From Caulobacter sp. NIBR1757 (lineage in GTDB: Bacteria > Pseudomonadota > Alphaproteobacteria > Caulobacterales > Caulobacteraceae), in the NCBI RefSeq assembly GCF_027912495.1, contig NZ_CP115463.1, forward strand, positions 3,856,501 through 3,920,500: DNA of 64,000 nucleotides, given 5' to 3'. Positions 28,541 through 38,049 of the stretch are shown in pieces; the stretch's first letter is position 1; the number at the start of each line of letters is the position of its first letter. The notes below the pieces were generated by a model. It was given only the letters and a program-made list of their open reading frames with translations. It had not been told where the DNA came from and did not search any database. The translations under genes and the position numbers were made by a program.

Positions 28541-30205
28541 ATGCGCAAGGGTTGGCTGCTGTTCGTGATCGGCTGGCTGCTGATCCTCGGGGGCTCGTGG
28601 CTGGCCAGCGCCATCCAGACCAACGGCGGAATCAAGGTCACCGACATCCGCTTCGCCGGAACCGGCGGCGTGACCATGAGCGGCCTGCTCTACACCCCGC
28701 GAGGCGCCACCACCGCCACCCCGGCGCCGGGCATCCTGGCGGTGCACGGCTACATCAACAGTCGCGAGACCCAGAGCGCCTTCGCCATCGAATACGCCCG
28801 GCGCGGCTACGTCGTGCTGGCGCTGGATCAGACCGGCCACGGCTACAGCGGCGGCCCTGCCTTCTCGAACGGCTTCGGCGGTCCCGACGGCCTGAAATAC
28901 CTGCGCTCCCTGCCCATGGTGGACAAAGCCAACATCGGCCTCGAAGGCCACAGCATGGGCGGCTGGACGGTGCTGGCGGCGGCCGCCGCCATGCCGGACG
29001 CTTACAAGGCCCTGGTGCTGGAGGGCTCGGCCACCGGCGCTCCGTTCGCCGCCGAGGGCACGCCGGCCTGGCCGCGCAACACCGCCTTGGTGTTCAGCAG
29101 GTACGACGAGTTCGCCAAACTGATGTGGGACGTTCCCCGCGCCGCCGAGGTCGGGACCAGCGCCAAGGCCAGGGCGCTGTTCGGCGCCGCCGAGACCCTG
29201 CAGACCGGCCGTCTCTACGGCGACCTCGCCGCCGGAACGGGACGGCGCCTCTACCAGCCGACCACCACCCACCCCGGCGACCACATCTCCACCGAGGCAG
29301 TCGGCGACAGCCTCGACTGGTTCGCCCAGACCCTGACCGGCGGAACGCCACGCCCGGTCGGCGACCAGATCTGGATGTGGAAGGAAGCCGGAACGGGCAT
29401 CGCGCTGATCGGCTTCGTCGTCCTGCTGCTGGGGACTTTCGCGGTCCTGCTGAACCTGCCGCTATTCGCCAGCCTGCGCGGGGCGCCAGCGACCATCCCC
29501 GCCGGCGGCAAGCTCCGGCTGGCCCTGACCGCCCTGATCCCGGTGCTGACCTTCTTCCCGGCCTTCATCGCCGTCACCCTGCTGGTCAAGCCGAGCGCCG
29601 CCTTGCCGCAGACCGTCACCACTCAGGTCGTCCTGTGGGCGCTGATCAACCTCGCCATCACCGTCATCATGGGCCTGTTCGGCAAGCGGCCCGACACCGC
29701 TCCCCGACGCAACATTCTGGTCCCGGCGGTGCTCATCGCTATCGCCGTCAGCGCCATCGGCTACCTGTCGCTGGTGCTCATCGACCGGCTGTTCCTCGTC
29801 GACTTCCGCTTCTGGGTCGTCGCCCTCAAGCTGCTCAGCCCGCACCAGGCGATGATCGCCCTGATCTACCTCTTGCCGTTGACCGCCTTCTTCTGGGTCA
29901 GCCTGGACGCCCTGCATCGCCGCCTCACGGGCAGCTACCTGACCGCCATTGTCGCCATGGCGGGCGGCTTCCTGCTGTTCCTGGTCATCGACTACGGCCT
30001 GTTCTTCGCCACCGGCCGACTGCCGACCGACTTCGATCCGCTGAGCACCGTCATCGCCCTCCAGTTCGTGCCGCTACTGGCCGCGGTCGCCATCATCTCG
30101 ACCTTCGCCTGGCGGCGCACGGGCAGCGCCCTGCCGGGGGCCCTGATCTGCGGCCTGGTCGTCACCTGGTACATGGTGGCCGGCACGGCCACGCAATTCG
30201 TCTAG
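28541..30205 (+). CDS. Alpha/beta hydrolase fused to a polytopic membrane domain
   Basis: 554 residues from the ATG at 28541, giving a membrane-anchor helix at 5-24. An alpha/beta hydrolase domain spans about 30-285: oxyanion region 'ILAVHGYINS', nucleophile Ser138 in GHSMGG, and a late His ('THPGDHIS'). From about 290 to the end there are some eight hydrophobic helices (e.g. 'IALIGFVVLLLGTFAVLL', 'FLLFLVIDYGLFFATG'). The fusion resembles membrane-bound acyl/peptide hydrolases seen in many genomes; substrate unknown. The stop codon shares CTAG with the convergent LuxR gene. Confidence 0.85.
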   Translation: MRKGWLLFVIGWLLILGGSWLASAIQTNGGIKVTDIRFAGTGGVTMSGLLYTPRGATTATPAPGILAVHGYINSRETQSAFAIEYARRGYVVLALDQTGHGYSGGPAFSNGFGGPDGLKYLRSLPMVDKANIGLEGHSMGGWTVLAAAAAMPDAYKALVLEGSATGAPFAAEGTPAWPRNTALVFSRYDEFAKLMWDVPRAAEVGTSAKARALFGAAETLQTGRLYGDLAAGTGRRLYQPTTTHPGDHISTEAVGDSLDWFAQTLTGGTPRPVGDQIWMWKEAGTGIALIGFVVLLLGTFAVLLNLPLFASLRGAPATIPAGGKLRLALTALIPVLTFFPAFIAVTLLVKPSAALPQTVTTQVVLWALINLAITVIMGLFGKRPDTAPRRNILVPAVLIAIAVSAIGYLSLVLIDRLFLVDFRFWVVALKLLSPHQAMIALIYLLPLTAFFWVSLDALHRRLTGSYLTAIVAMAGGFLLFLVIDYGLFFATGRLPTDFDPLSTVIALQFVPLLAAVAIISTFAWRRTGSALPGALICGLVVTWYMVAGTATQFV

Positions 30206-30957
30206 CGCGCGGCCGAACCGATGTAGCCCAGCGTCGCCGCCCGGTGGACGGCCTGCGAGCGGCTGACCACGCCCAGCTTGCGCGTGGCGTTGGTGATGTG
30301 GAAGCGCACGGTCGGCAGGCTGATGGCGACGATCTCGCCGACCTCGGCGTCGGTCTTGCCGGCCGCCGCCCACTTCAGGCACTGGATCTCGCGCCGGGTC
30401 AGCCGCACCGGCGGGGCCAGCGCCCCCTGCGCCTCGGCGTAAGAGGCCATGAACCGCAGCGACAGGGCGTGCAGCTCGGCCGCCCGGGCGGCGAACACCG
30501 CCCCGACATCTATGCGTGCGTCCGAGGTCGCCCAGACTACCGCCCCGATCACCCCGCCCGGCAGGTAGGCCGGGGCGGTGATGGCGCCGGCCACGCCGAA
30601 ACTCTCGATCGGACTGTCGCGGTTGAGGGCCTCCAGCGCCGCGCTGGCCCGCCAGGTCGCCATCCTTTTGCCGTCGAACCAGAAGGGCTCAGCGATGGCG
30701 CGGGCGGCGTGGACGAAGGCCGAGCGCAGGGCGAAGCCGCGATCCTCCCAGTAGCGCAGGTCCGGATCGACCCAGGTGAACAGCGAGCCGGCGAAGGGCC
30801 GGCCATCGGCCCCGCGCATCGGTTCGGGGCTGCCGATGTCGGCAGTGGCGGCGATATGCGGCAGGCCCATTTGCGCGCCCACGGCGGCGACCGCCTCCGC
30901 CAGGGCCAGGATCGCGTCGCTGCCTTCACTCTCGCCCACGGGCCCTATCACTTCCAC
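30202..30957 (-). CDS. LuxR-family transcriptional regulator with autoinducer-binding-like domain
   Basis: 251 residues from a GTG at 30957; a start at 31047 would add 30 Arg/Gly-rich residues unlike the family. Residues 1-165 resemble the autoinducer-binding domain (WVDPDLRYWEDRGFALRSAFVHAARA, then EPFWFDG). The C-terminal HTH is clear: 'LTRREIQCLKWAAAGKTDAEVGEIVAISLPTVRFHITNATRKLGV'. No luxI-type synthase is in the window, so it would be a LuxR solo. Divergent from the acyl-CoA dehydrogenase gene, which it may control. Confidence 0.85.
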   Translation of the reverse strand: MEVIGPVGESEGSDAILALAEAVAAVGAQMGLPHIAATADIGSPEPMRGADGRPFAGSLFTWVDPDLRYWEDRGFALRSAFVHAARAIAEPFWFDGKRMATWRASAALEALNRDSPIESFGVAGAITAPAYLPGGVIGAVVWATSDARIDVGAVFAARAAELHALSLRFMASYAEAQGALAPPVRLTRREIQCLKWAAAGKTDAEVGEIVAISLPTVRFHITNATRKLGVVSRSQAVHRAATLGYIGSAAR

Positions 30958-31058
30958 TAGCTTGCCCGTCCGGCCCCGGCCGACGACCTTCGACACCGCA
31001 GCCCTTACGCCATGGCGCGCGCCCCTGACCAGCGGTGCGCCTTGCACATGGGGTTCGA

Positions 31059-31073
31059 GAGCGTGCTACGCTC
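31059..31073. promoter_or_regulatory. Inverted repeat in the LuxR/acyl-CoA dehydrogenase intergenic region
   Basis: GAGCGT-GCT-ACGCTC, a perfect 6-bp dyad with 3-nt spacer, lies 57 bp upstream of the acyl-CoA dehydrogenase ATG and about 100 bp upstream of the LuxR GTG. It is a candidate binding site for that LuxR protein. Confidence 0.4.
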
Positions 31074-31129
31074 AATGAAACGGCAGGTTCATCCGGCCTC
31101 AACGCCTTCATCAAGAGAGGCCCGACCCG

Positions 31130-32332
31130 ATGGACCTGAACCTGAGCGCCCGCGACCTCGCTTTCCGTGACGAGGTGCGGGCCTTCCTCGACGAAAATCT
31201 CTCGCCCTTGCTGCGCCAAGCCGGCTCGCTGACCACCAGCGTCTTCACCGACAAGGAATGGTCCATCGCCTGGCAGCGCATCCTGCACGCCAAGGGCTGG
31301 GTCGCCCCCGCCTGGCCGGTGGAATACGGCGGCGCCGGCTGGGACGACATGCAGCGCTACATCTTCTCGGCCGAGTGCGCCCGGGCCGGGGCGCCAGGCC
31401 TGTCGCCCATGGGGCTGAAGATGGTCGGGCCCTGCATCATGCGGTACGGCACGCCGGAGCAGAAAGCCTTCTACCTGCCGCGCATCCTGGCCGGCGAAGA
31501 CTACTGGTGCCAGGGCTACAGCGAGCCGGGCAGCGGCTCGGACCTCGCCAGCCTGCAGATGCGGGCCGATGACGACGGCGATCACTACGTCCTCAACGGC
31601 TCGAAGATCTGGACCACCCACGCCCACTTCGCCAACCGCATGTTCTGCCTGGTGCGGACGAAGTTCGACGGCAAGCCGCAGCAGGGGATCACCTTCCTGC
31701 TGCTGGAGATGGACACGCCCGGCATCGAGGTCGCGCCGATCATCACCCTGGCCGGCGAGCATGAGGTCAACCAGGTCTTCTTCGACAATGTCCGCGTCCC
31801 CAAGTCCGGCCGTCTGGGCGAAGAGAACCAGGGCTGGACGGTGGCCAAATACCTGCTGGAGTTCGAGCGTGGCGGCAGTTCCGCCCCCGGCCTGAAGGTC
31901 TCGCTGGCCCGCCTGCGCGCCATGGCAGCCAACGAAGCGGGGGACGACGGCGAGCCGCTGCTGAGCGACCCCCACTTCCGGGCCCGCCTGGCCGCCACCG
32001 AGATCGCCGTCGAGGCCGTGGAGATGACCGAGCACCGGGTGATGACCGCCCTGTCGGCCGGCGAGAACCCCGGCCCCGCCTCCTCCATGCTCAAGGTGCA
32101 GAGCACCGAAACGATGCAGTCTGTCGACGAGCTGGCCATAGACATCGCCAACCACTACGCGGCCGTCTACCAGCCGGAGTCGCGGGTCCCGGGCGCCAAC
32201 ACCGAGCCGGTCGGCCCGGCCCACAGCCTGGTCGCCATGCCCCGCTACCTCAACAACCGCGCCGCCTCGATCTACGGCGGCTCCAACCAGATCCAGCGCG
32301 ACCTGATGGCGCGGCTGGTGCTCGGACTTTGA
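31130..32332 (+). CDS. Acyl-CoA dehydrogenase
   Basis: 400 residues, single ACAD domain. 'CQGYSEPGSGSDLASLQ' and 'LNGSKIWTTHAH' are FAD-binding signatures; 'GRLGEENQGWTVAKYLLEFERGG' and the C-terminal 'ASIYGGSNQIQRDLMARLVLGL' place it in the FadE clade of steroid and branched-acid degraders. At the usual catalytic Glu position (YEG in MCAD) there is Gly, so the base must be supplied elsewhere, as in isovaleryl-CoA-type enzymes, or by a partner subunit. Ten bases separate it from the acyl-CoA ligase; the two form an operon. Confidence 0.92.
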   Translation: MDLNLSARDLAFRDEVRAFLDENLSPLLRQAGSLTTSVFTDKEWSIAWQRILHAKGWVAPAWPVEYGGAGWDDMQRYIFSAECARAGAPGLSPMGLKMVGPCIMRYGTPEQKAFYLPRILAGEDYWCQGYSEPGSGSDLASLQMRADDDGDHYVLNGSKIWTTHAHFANRMFCLVRTKFDGKPQQGITFLLLEMDTPGIEVAPIITLAGEHEVNQVFFDNVRVPKSGRLGEENQGWTVAKYLLEFERGGSSAPGLKVSLARLRAMAANEAGDDGEPLLSDPHFRARLAATEIAVEAVEMTEHRVMTALSAGENPGPASSMLKVQSTETMQSVDELAIDIANHYAAVYQPESRVPGANTEPVGPAHSLVAMPRYLNNRAASIYGGSNQIQRDLMARLVLGL

Positions 32333-32342
32333 AGGTATTCCG

Positions 32343-33935
<1,593 letters not shown>

Positions 33936-33970
33936 TCGCCAGGGCGGGGGTTTGCGGGTAAGGAGGCTGC

Positions 33971-34156
33971 ATGACCACGCCGCAAGACGATCCCCCCGCC
34001 ATCCCGCCGGACGAGACGCCGATCCAGAAGGCCATGCGCCTGAAGAAGGCGGCCATCGACGCCAAGCCGAAACCGCCGCGCGGCGGCAAGTTCCAGCGCG
34101 AGCAGGCGGCGGCGGCGCACAGCAGCTCGAAGTCCAAGCCCTGGATGTCGCGGTAA
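33971..34156 (+). CDS. Small basic hypothetical protein
   Basis: 61 residues, with AAGGAGG seven bases before the ATG, a near-ideal ribosome binding site. Proline-rich N-terminus, then Lys/Ala-rich ('MRLKKAAIDAKPKPPRGGK') and a Ser-rich end. Probably disordered. It follows the acyl-CoA ligase by 35 bp and is followed at once by the interspersed repeat. Function unknown. Confidence 0.65.
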   Translation: MTTPQDDPPAIPPDETPIQKAMRLKKAAIDAKPKPPRGGKFQREQAAAAHSSSKSKPWMSR

Positions 34157-34158
34157 GC

Positions 34159-34313
34159 ATCCCCTCTCCCGCTCGTCGGGAGAGGGTGGCCCCCGAAGGG
34201 GGTCGGGTGAGGGCAGCGCCAGCCGTGGAAGGTTGGCGGCCAGCCCATCAAAATCCGGTGCTGCCCTCATCCGACCGCTTCGCGGCCACCTTCTCCCGAC
34301 AAGCGGGAGAAGG
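34159..34313. repeat. Interspersed palindromic repeat, copy 2
   Basis: Same family and orientation as the copy at 14749-14906, including the CCTCTCCCG/CGGGAGAGG left hairpin and the TTCTCCCG/CGGGAGAA right hairpin. It lies between convergent genes and ends two bases from the P450 stop, so it may act as a two-way terminator. Confidence 0.9.
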
Positions 34314-34315
34314 AT

Positions 34316-35542
34316 TCAGACGGCGACGTCGATCCGCTCTAATCCTCTAAAGAACGGCAACGTCCGCCATTCAGGCTCGCCCTCGACCAGCTTCAGGTCC
34401 GGGAACCGTTCGAACAGCCGCACCAGCGCCACCTGCGCCTCCAGCCTGGCCAGCGGCGCGCCGATGCAGATGTGCGCGCCGCCGCCGAAGGCCACGTGCG
34501 GCTTGTGCTTGCGGCTGACGTTGAAGGCGTGGGGGTCGTCGTAGGCCTCCGGGTCGCGGTTGGCTCCGCGCAGGGACATGGTCAGCGCCTGGCGGGATTT
34601 TACCGGGCAGCCGGCGATCTCCATGTCCTGGTGGGCGATGCGGCCGGTGATGTCGACCGGCGGCTCGAAGCGCAGCACCTCCTCGACCACCGCATTGATG
34701 ATCTTCGGATCGGCCTTCAGCTTGGCGAGCTCGGACGGGTTGAGCAGCAGCAGCCGCACGGCGTTGCCGATCAGGTCGGTGGTTGTCAGGTTGCCGCCGA
34801 CCAGCAGGGCCGTCAGGTTGATGCGCAGTTCGGTGTCGGCGAGGCCCGCCTCGGCCTGCAGCCGCACCATGTCGCTGATCAGGTCGTCGCGCGGCGCGGC
34901 CCGGCGGTCGGCCATGGCCTCCAGGAAATAGGCGTTCAGGTGCTCCGAGGCGCTTTCCATCGCCGCCGTCTGGGCGGCGTTGCGGAACGGGTTCAGCCCC
35001 TGGATCAGGCCCTCCGACCAGGCGCGGAACTCGACCAGCCGCTCGCGGTCGACGCCCAGGATGGAAGCGATGACGTCGATGGGGATCGGCACGCAGAACC
35101 GGTCCATCAGGTCGAAACTCTTCTCGCCCTCCAGGCTGTCGAGCGTTTCGCTGATGATCCGCTCGACCTCCGGCTTGAATTTGGCGACCCGGGCGTAGAG
35201 CGCCTGGGCCAGGGGCCGGCGGATGCGAGCGTGATCGGGATCGTCGAGGGTCAGGATGCTGGAGACATGGCTGCGCGGCAGGCTGGGATCGACCTGGTCC
35301 AGGGACCGCCGCTGCAGGACGGCGCCCTCCTCGGCGTTGATCGGGTCGCGCAGCATGTCGAGGTCGGAGACCACCGCGCGCACGTCGGCATAGCGGCTGA
35401 GGATGAAGTTTCCCGACATCTCGTCGCGGTGCACCGGGCAGCGGGTCCGCAGGTCGTCGAGCACCACATGCGGATCGGCCCGGTAGACCGGGTCCATCGG
35501 CGTCAGCTGCAACAGGTTGGGCAGGGGCGCGTCGTCGGCCAT
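34316..35542 (-). CDS. Cytochrome P450
   Basis: 408 residues, soluble bacterial P450. Heme-binding loop 'FGGGAHICIGAPLARLE' with the thiolate Cys359; ExxR in 'VVEEVLRFEPP'; I-helix 'LLVGGNLTTTDLIGN', where the usual acidic residue before the Thr (AGNETT) is Leu. It needs a ferredoxin and reductase, neither seen nearby. GGGAGAA precedes the ATG. Divergent from the sulfatase gene; the region between them carries several dyads. Hydroxylation of a hydrophobic substrate such as a terpenoid or steroid is plausible from context only. Confidence 0.93.
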   Translation of the reverse strand: MADDAPLPNLLQLTPMDPVYRADPHVVLDDLRTRCPVHRDEMSGNFILSRYADVRAVVSDLDMLRDPINAEEGAVLQRRSLDQVDPSLPRSHVSSILTLDDPDHARIRRPLAQALYARVAKFKPEVERIISETLDSLEGEKSFDLMDRFCVPIPIDVIASILGVDRERLVEFRAWSEGLIQGLNPFRNAAQTAAMESASEHLNAYFLEAMADRRAAPRDDLISDMVRLQAEAGLADTELRINLTALLVGGNLTTTDLIGNAVRLLLLNPSELAKLKADPKIINAVVEEVLRFEPPVDITGRIAHQDMEIAGCPVKSRQALTMSLRGANRDPEAYDDPHAFNVSRKHKPHVAFGGGAHICIGAPLARLEAQVALVRLFERFPDLKLVEGEPEWRTLPFFRGLERIDVAV

Positions 35543-35619
35543 CGGTGTCGTTTCTCCCGCCGACCTCTTCGAAGGGTCGGTCCAGTGTCACTGTGCGCCG
35601 CCGCGGGCGCGCCGCCAAG

Positions 35620-35639
35620 AGTGACGCTCCCGTCAACTT
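35620..35639. promoter_or_regulatory. Operator-like dyad sharing a core with the 27.2 kb palindrome
   Basis: AGTGACG-CTCC-CGTCAACTT shows the same TGACG-N4-CGTCA core as the 32-bp palindrome at 27218-27249. It lies in the P450/sulfatase divergent region. A separate 11-bp dyad CAGTG-T-CACTG is at 35583-35593. Confidence 0.45.
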
Positions 35640-35674
35640 CCCGGTTACCCTGGGGTCTCGACAGCTGTATGATA

Positions 35675-35697
35675 TATTGGCATGATAAGTGCCAATA
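35675..35697. promoter_or_regulatory. 8-bp inverted repeat upstream of the sulfatase
   Basis: TATTGGCA-N7-TGCCAATA, in an unusually AT-rich patch that also holds a -10-like TATGAT just upstream. It ends 17 bp before the sulfatase ATG, a position suited to repression or to an mRNA-leader hairpin. Confidence 0.55.
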
Positions 35698-35714
35698 CAA
35701 GGCGAGGGAAACCC

Positions 35715-37862
35715 ATGGTTCAGTTCAAGCGGACGGCGAAGGCCGTGCTGGCGCTCCTTGGCCTGACCACCCTGCTCGCCTTCGGGCCCAGCACCGCCGC
35801 GCCGGTCCCGGTGAAGCAGCCCAACATCGTCCTCATCCTGATCGACGACGCCGGCTATACCGACCTTGGCGCCTATGGCTCGGAGATCGCCACCCCGACC
35901 ATCGACGCCCTGGCCGCCTCGGGCACGCGGTTCGCCAACTTCCACGCCTCGCCGATGTGCGCCCCGTCGCGGGCCATGCTGCTGACCGGCGTCGACAGCC
36001 ACACCGCCGGGGTCGCCAACCTGCCCGAAAGCACCCCGCCCGAGCACCGGGGCAATCCCGCCTACCAAGGCAAGCTCAGCAAGGACGTGGTCACCGTCGC
36101 CAGCCAGCTGAAGGCCGCCGGCTATCGCACCTACATGGCCGGCAAGTGGCACCTGGGCCATACGCCGGACGCCCTGCCGGGGGCGCGCGGCTTTGACCGC
36201 TCCCTGGCCCTGGAAGCCACCGGCGGCGACAACTTCGAGCAGCGCCCCTACTTCCCGATCTACACCGGCAAGGAATGGTACGAGGACGACAAGCCCACCA
36301 CCCTGCCCAAGGATTTCTACTCCTCGCGGCTGCTGGTCGACCGGATGATCGGCTACATCGAGAGCGCCCCGAAGGACGGCAAGCCCTTCTTCGCCTACCT
36401 GCCCTTCCTGGCCATCCACATGCCCGTGCAGGCGCCGGCCGAGTACATGGCCAGGTACGAAGGCAAATACACGGACGGCTGGGCCGCCCTCCGCAAGGCC
36501 CGCAAGGCCGGCGCCGTGCGCACCGGGCTGATCGACGCCGAGACCCCGATGGGGCCGATGCCGGCCAATGTCGCCGACTGGAACAAGCTGTCGAAGAAGG
36601 ACCAGCAGGCCTGGGCCCGGCGCATGGCCGTCAACGCCGGCATGCTGGAGGCCATGGACGCCAACCTCGGTCGTCTGGTCGCTCACCTGAAGACCACCGG
36701 CCGCTATGACGACACCGTCTTTGTCGTCCTGTCGGACAACGGCCCGGAAGGCGCCGATCCCGTGGCCGACGCCGGATTCCGCACCTGGCTGAAGGCCGTC
36801 GGCTACAGGCCCGAACCCGGCGGCAAGGGGACCTGGAGCGCGGTTGGTCCCGGTTGGGCCAGCGCCTCGGCGGCGCCGTTTGCCCTGTTCAAGTTCTACG
36901 CCACGGAAGGCGGCACGCGGGTGCCGCTGATCCTGTCGGGGCCCGGGATCAAGTCCGGCGCCGTGACGCGCGGCTTCTCGGTGATCACCGACATCACCCC
37001 CACCCTGCTCGACCTGGCCGGCGTCGCGCCCGCCCATCCGCTCGACGGCCGCAGCCTGCGACCCGTCCTGACCGGCGCGGCGGCCAGCCCCTATGACGCC
37101 GCCACCCCGGTGGCCATGGAGGCGGCCGGCGAGGCCGCCCTGTGGAAGGGCGACCTGAAGGCTATCAAGGGGGCCGGCCCGCTGGCCGACCCGGCCTGGC
37201 GGCTGTACGACATCACCCGCGATCCGGGCGAGACCAACGACCTGGCCGTCGCCCGGCCCGCCGAGCTGGCCGCGCTGAAGGCCGACTACGCGGCCTATGC
37301 CAAACGGGTCGGCGTCGCCGAAGTGCCGGCCGGCTACACCGCCGACAAACAGGTCGCGCGGAACATCGCCAAAAGCATCGTGCGGACCTACCAGCCCGTC
37401 GTCATCGGCGGCCTGGTCCTTATTGTCCTGGTGCTGGCCGGTTTCGCCCTGGTCATGCGCCGGGCCGGCGAGACCTGGGGCCGGATCGGGACCCGGCTGC
37501 TGCTCGGCGTCGTCGGGACCCTGGCCCTGCTGATCGCCAGCCGCTTCTGGCTGGCCCCGGCCGAGGCCGCCGCCCAGTTCTTCCTGTCGCCACAGGGCGT
37601 CGCCGGCCTCGGCACCATCCGCGCCGACATGGCCGCCTTCTTCGCCGCCGCCGGCGGGCTGACTCTGATGGCCGCCGTGCGCCGCGAGGGCCGCTGGCTG
37701 TGGCCGGTGCTGCTGATCCTGGCCCTGGCGCTGAGCGGGCGGACGCTGAACCTCATCCTGACGGGTGGCGGCCCAGCTGTGGTCCCGCCGATGGTCGTGG
37801 AAGCGGTGCTGATCGGGATCACCCTCTTGGGGATGCGGGTGCTGCCGAAGTCCAAAGGGTAG
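35715..37862 (+). CDS. Type I sulfatase with C-terminal membrane domain
   Basis: 715 residues from the ATG at 35715 (GAGGG upstream); an in-frame ATG at 35682 falls inside the inverted repeat. Signal peptide (to about 29), then the alkaline-phosphatase-like fold: metal-binding 'IVLILIDDAGYTDLGAYG' (D44, D45) and the formylglycine motif CAPSR with Cys82, plus 'TYMAGKWHLGH'. From about residue 560 there are four hydrophobic helices, which would anchor the periplasmic enzyme in the inner membrane. Closest to arylsulfatases; the substrate is unknown. No formylglycine-generating enzyme is in the window. Confidence 0.9.
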   Translation: MVQFKRTAKAVLALLGLTTLLAFGPSTAAPVPVKQPNIVLILIDDAGYTDLGAYGSEIATPTIDALAASGTRFANFHASPMCAPSRAMLLTGVDSHTAGVANLPESTPPEHRGNPAYQGKLSKDVVTVASQLKAAGYRTYMAGKWHLGHTPDALPGARGFDRSLALEATGGDNFEQRPYFPIYTGKEWYEDDKPTTLPKDFYSSRLLVDRMIGYIESAPKDGKPFFAYLPFLAIHMPVQAPAEYMARYEGKYTDGWAALRKARKAGAVRTGLIDAETPMGPMPANVADWNKLSKKDQQAWARRMAVNAGMLEAMDANLGRLVAHLKTTGRYDDTVFVVLSDNGPEGADPVADAGFRTWLKAVGYRPEPGGKGTWSAVGPGWASASAAPFALFKFYATEGGTRVPLILSGPGIKSGAVTRGFSVITDITPTLLDLAGVAPAHPLDGRSLRPVLTGAAASPYDAATPVAMEAAGEAALWKGDLKAIKGAGPLADPAWRLYDITRDPGETNDLAVARPAELAALKADYAAYAKRVGVAEVPAGYTADKQVARNIAKSIVRTYQPVVIGGLVLIVLVLAGFALVMRRAGETWGRIGTRLLLGVVGTLALLIASRFWLAPAEAAAQFFLSPQGVAGLGTIRADMAAFFAAAGGLTLMAAVRREGRWLWPVLLILALALSGRTLNLILTGGGPAVVPPMVVEAVLIGITLLGMRVLPKSKG

Positions 37863-37873
37863 CCGTTAGATTT

Positions 37874-38030
37874 CCTTCTCCCCTCGCGGGAGAAGGTGGC
37901 CCCGAAGGGGTCGGATGAGGGGGCGCTCCGGTTTTCGACACAGCCTGTCGCAACCGCCTCATCGCAGCTGAAAATCCTATCGACCCCTCATCCGGCGCTT
38001 CGCGCCACCTTCTCCCACAAGGGGAGAAGG
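37874..38030. repeat. Interspersed palindromic repeat, copy 3 (diverged)
   Basis: About 157 bp. Left hairpin CCTTCTCCC/GGGAGAAGG, right hairpin CCTTCTCCC/GGGAGAAGG, with GTGGCCCCGAAGGGGTCGGA-type inner arm paired by TCCGGCGCTTCGCGCCAC. Same architecture as copies 1 and 2, with a different central segment. It lies between the convergent sulfatase and monooxygenase genes. Confidence 0.85.
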
Positions 38031-38049
38031 GCGCCCAGAGGCGAAACCT

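Noticed and set aside
30958..31047. N-terminal extension of the LuxR protein to an upstream ATG
   Set aside because: The 30 added residues are Arg/Gly-rich, unlike LuxR proteins, and would run into the divergent promoter.
34371..37037. An 888-codon minus-strand frame spanning the P450 and sulfatase
   Set aside because: Crosses two well-supported genes and a divergent promoter; composition is that of an antisense GC-rich frame.
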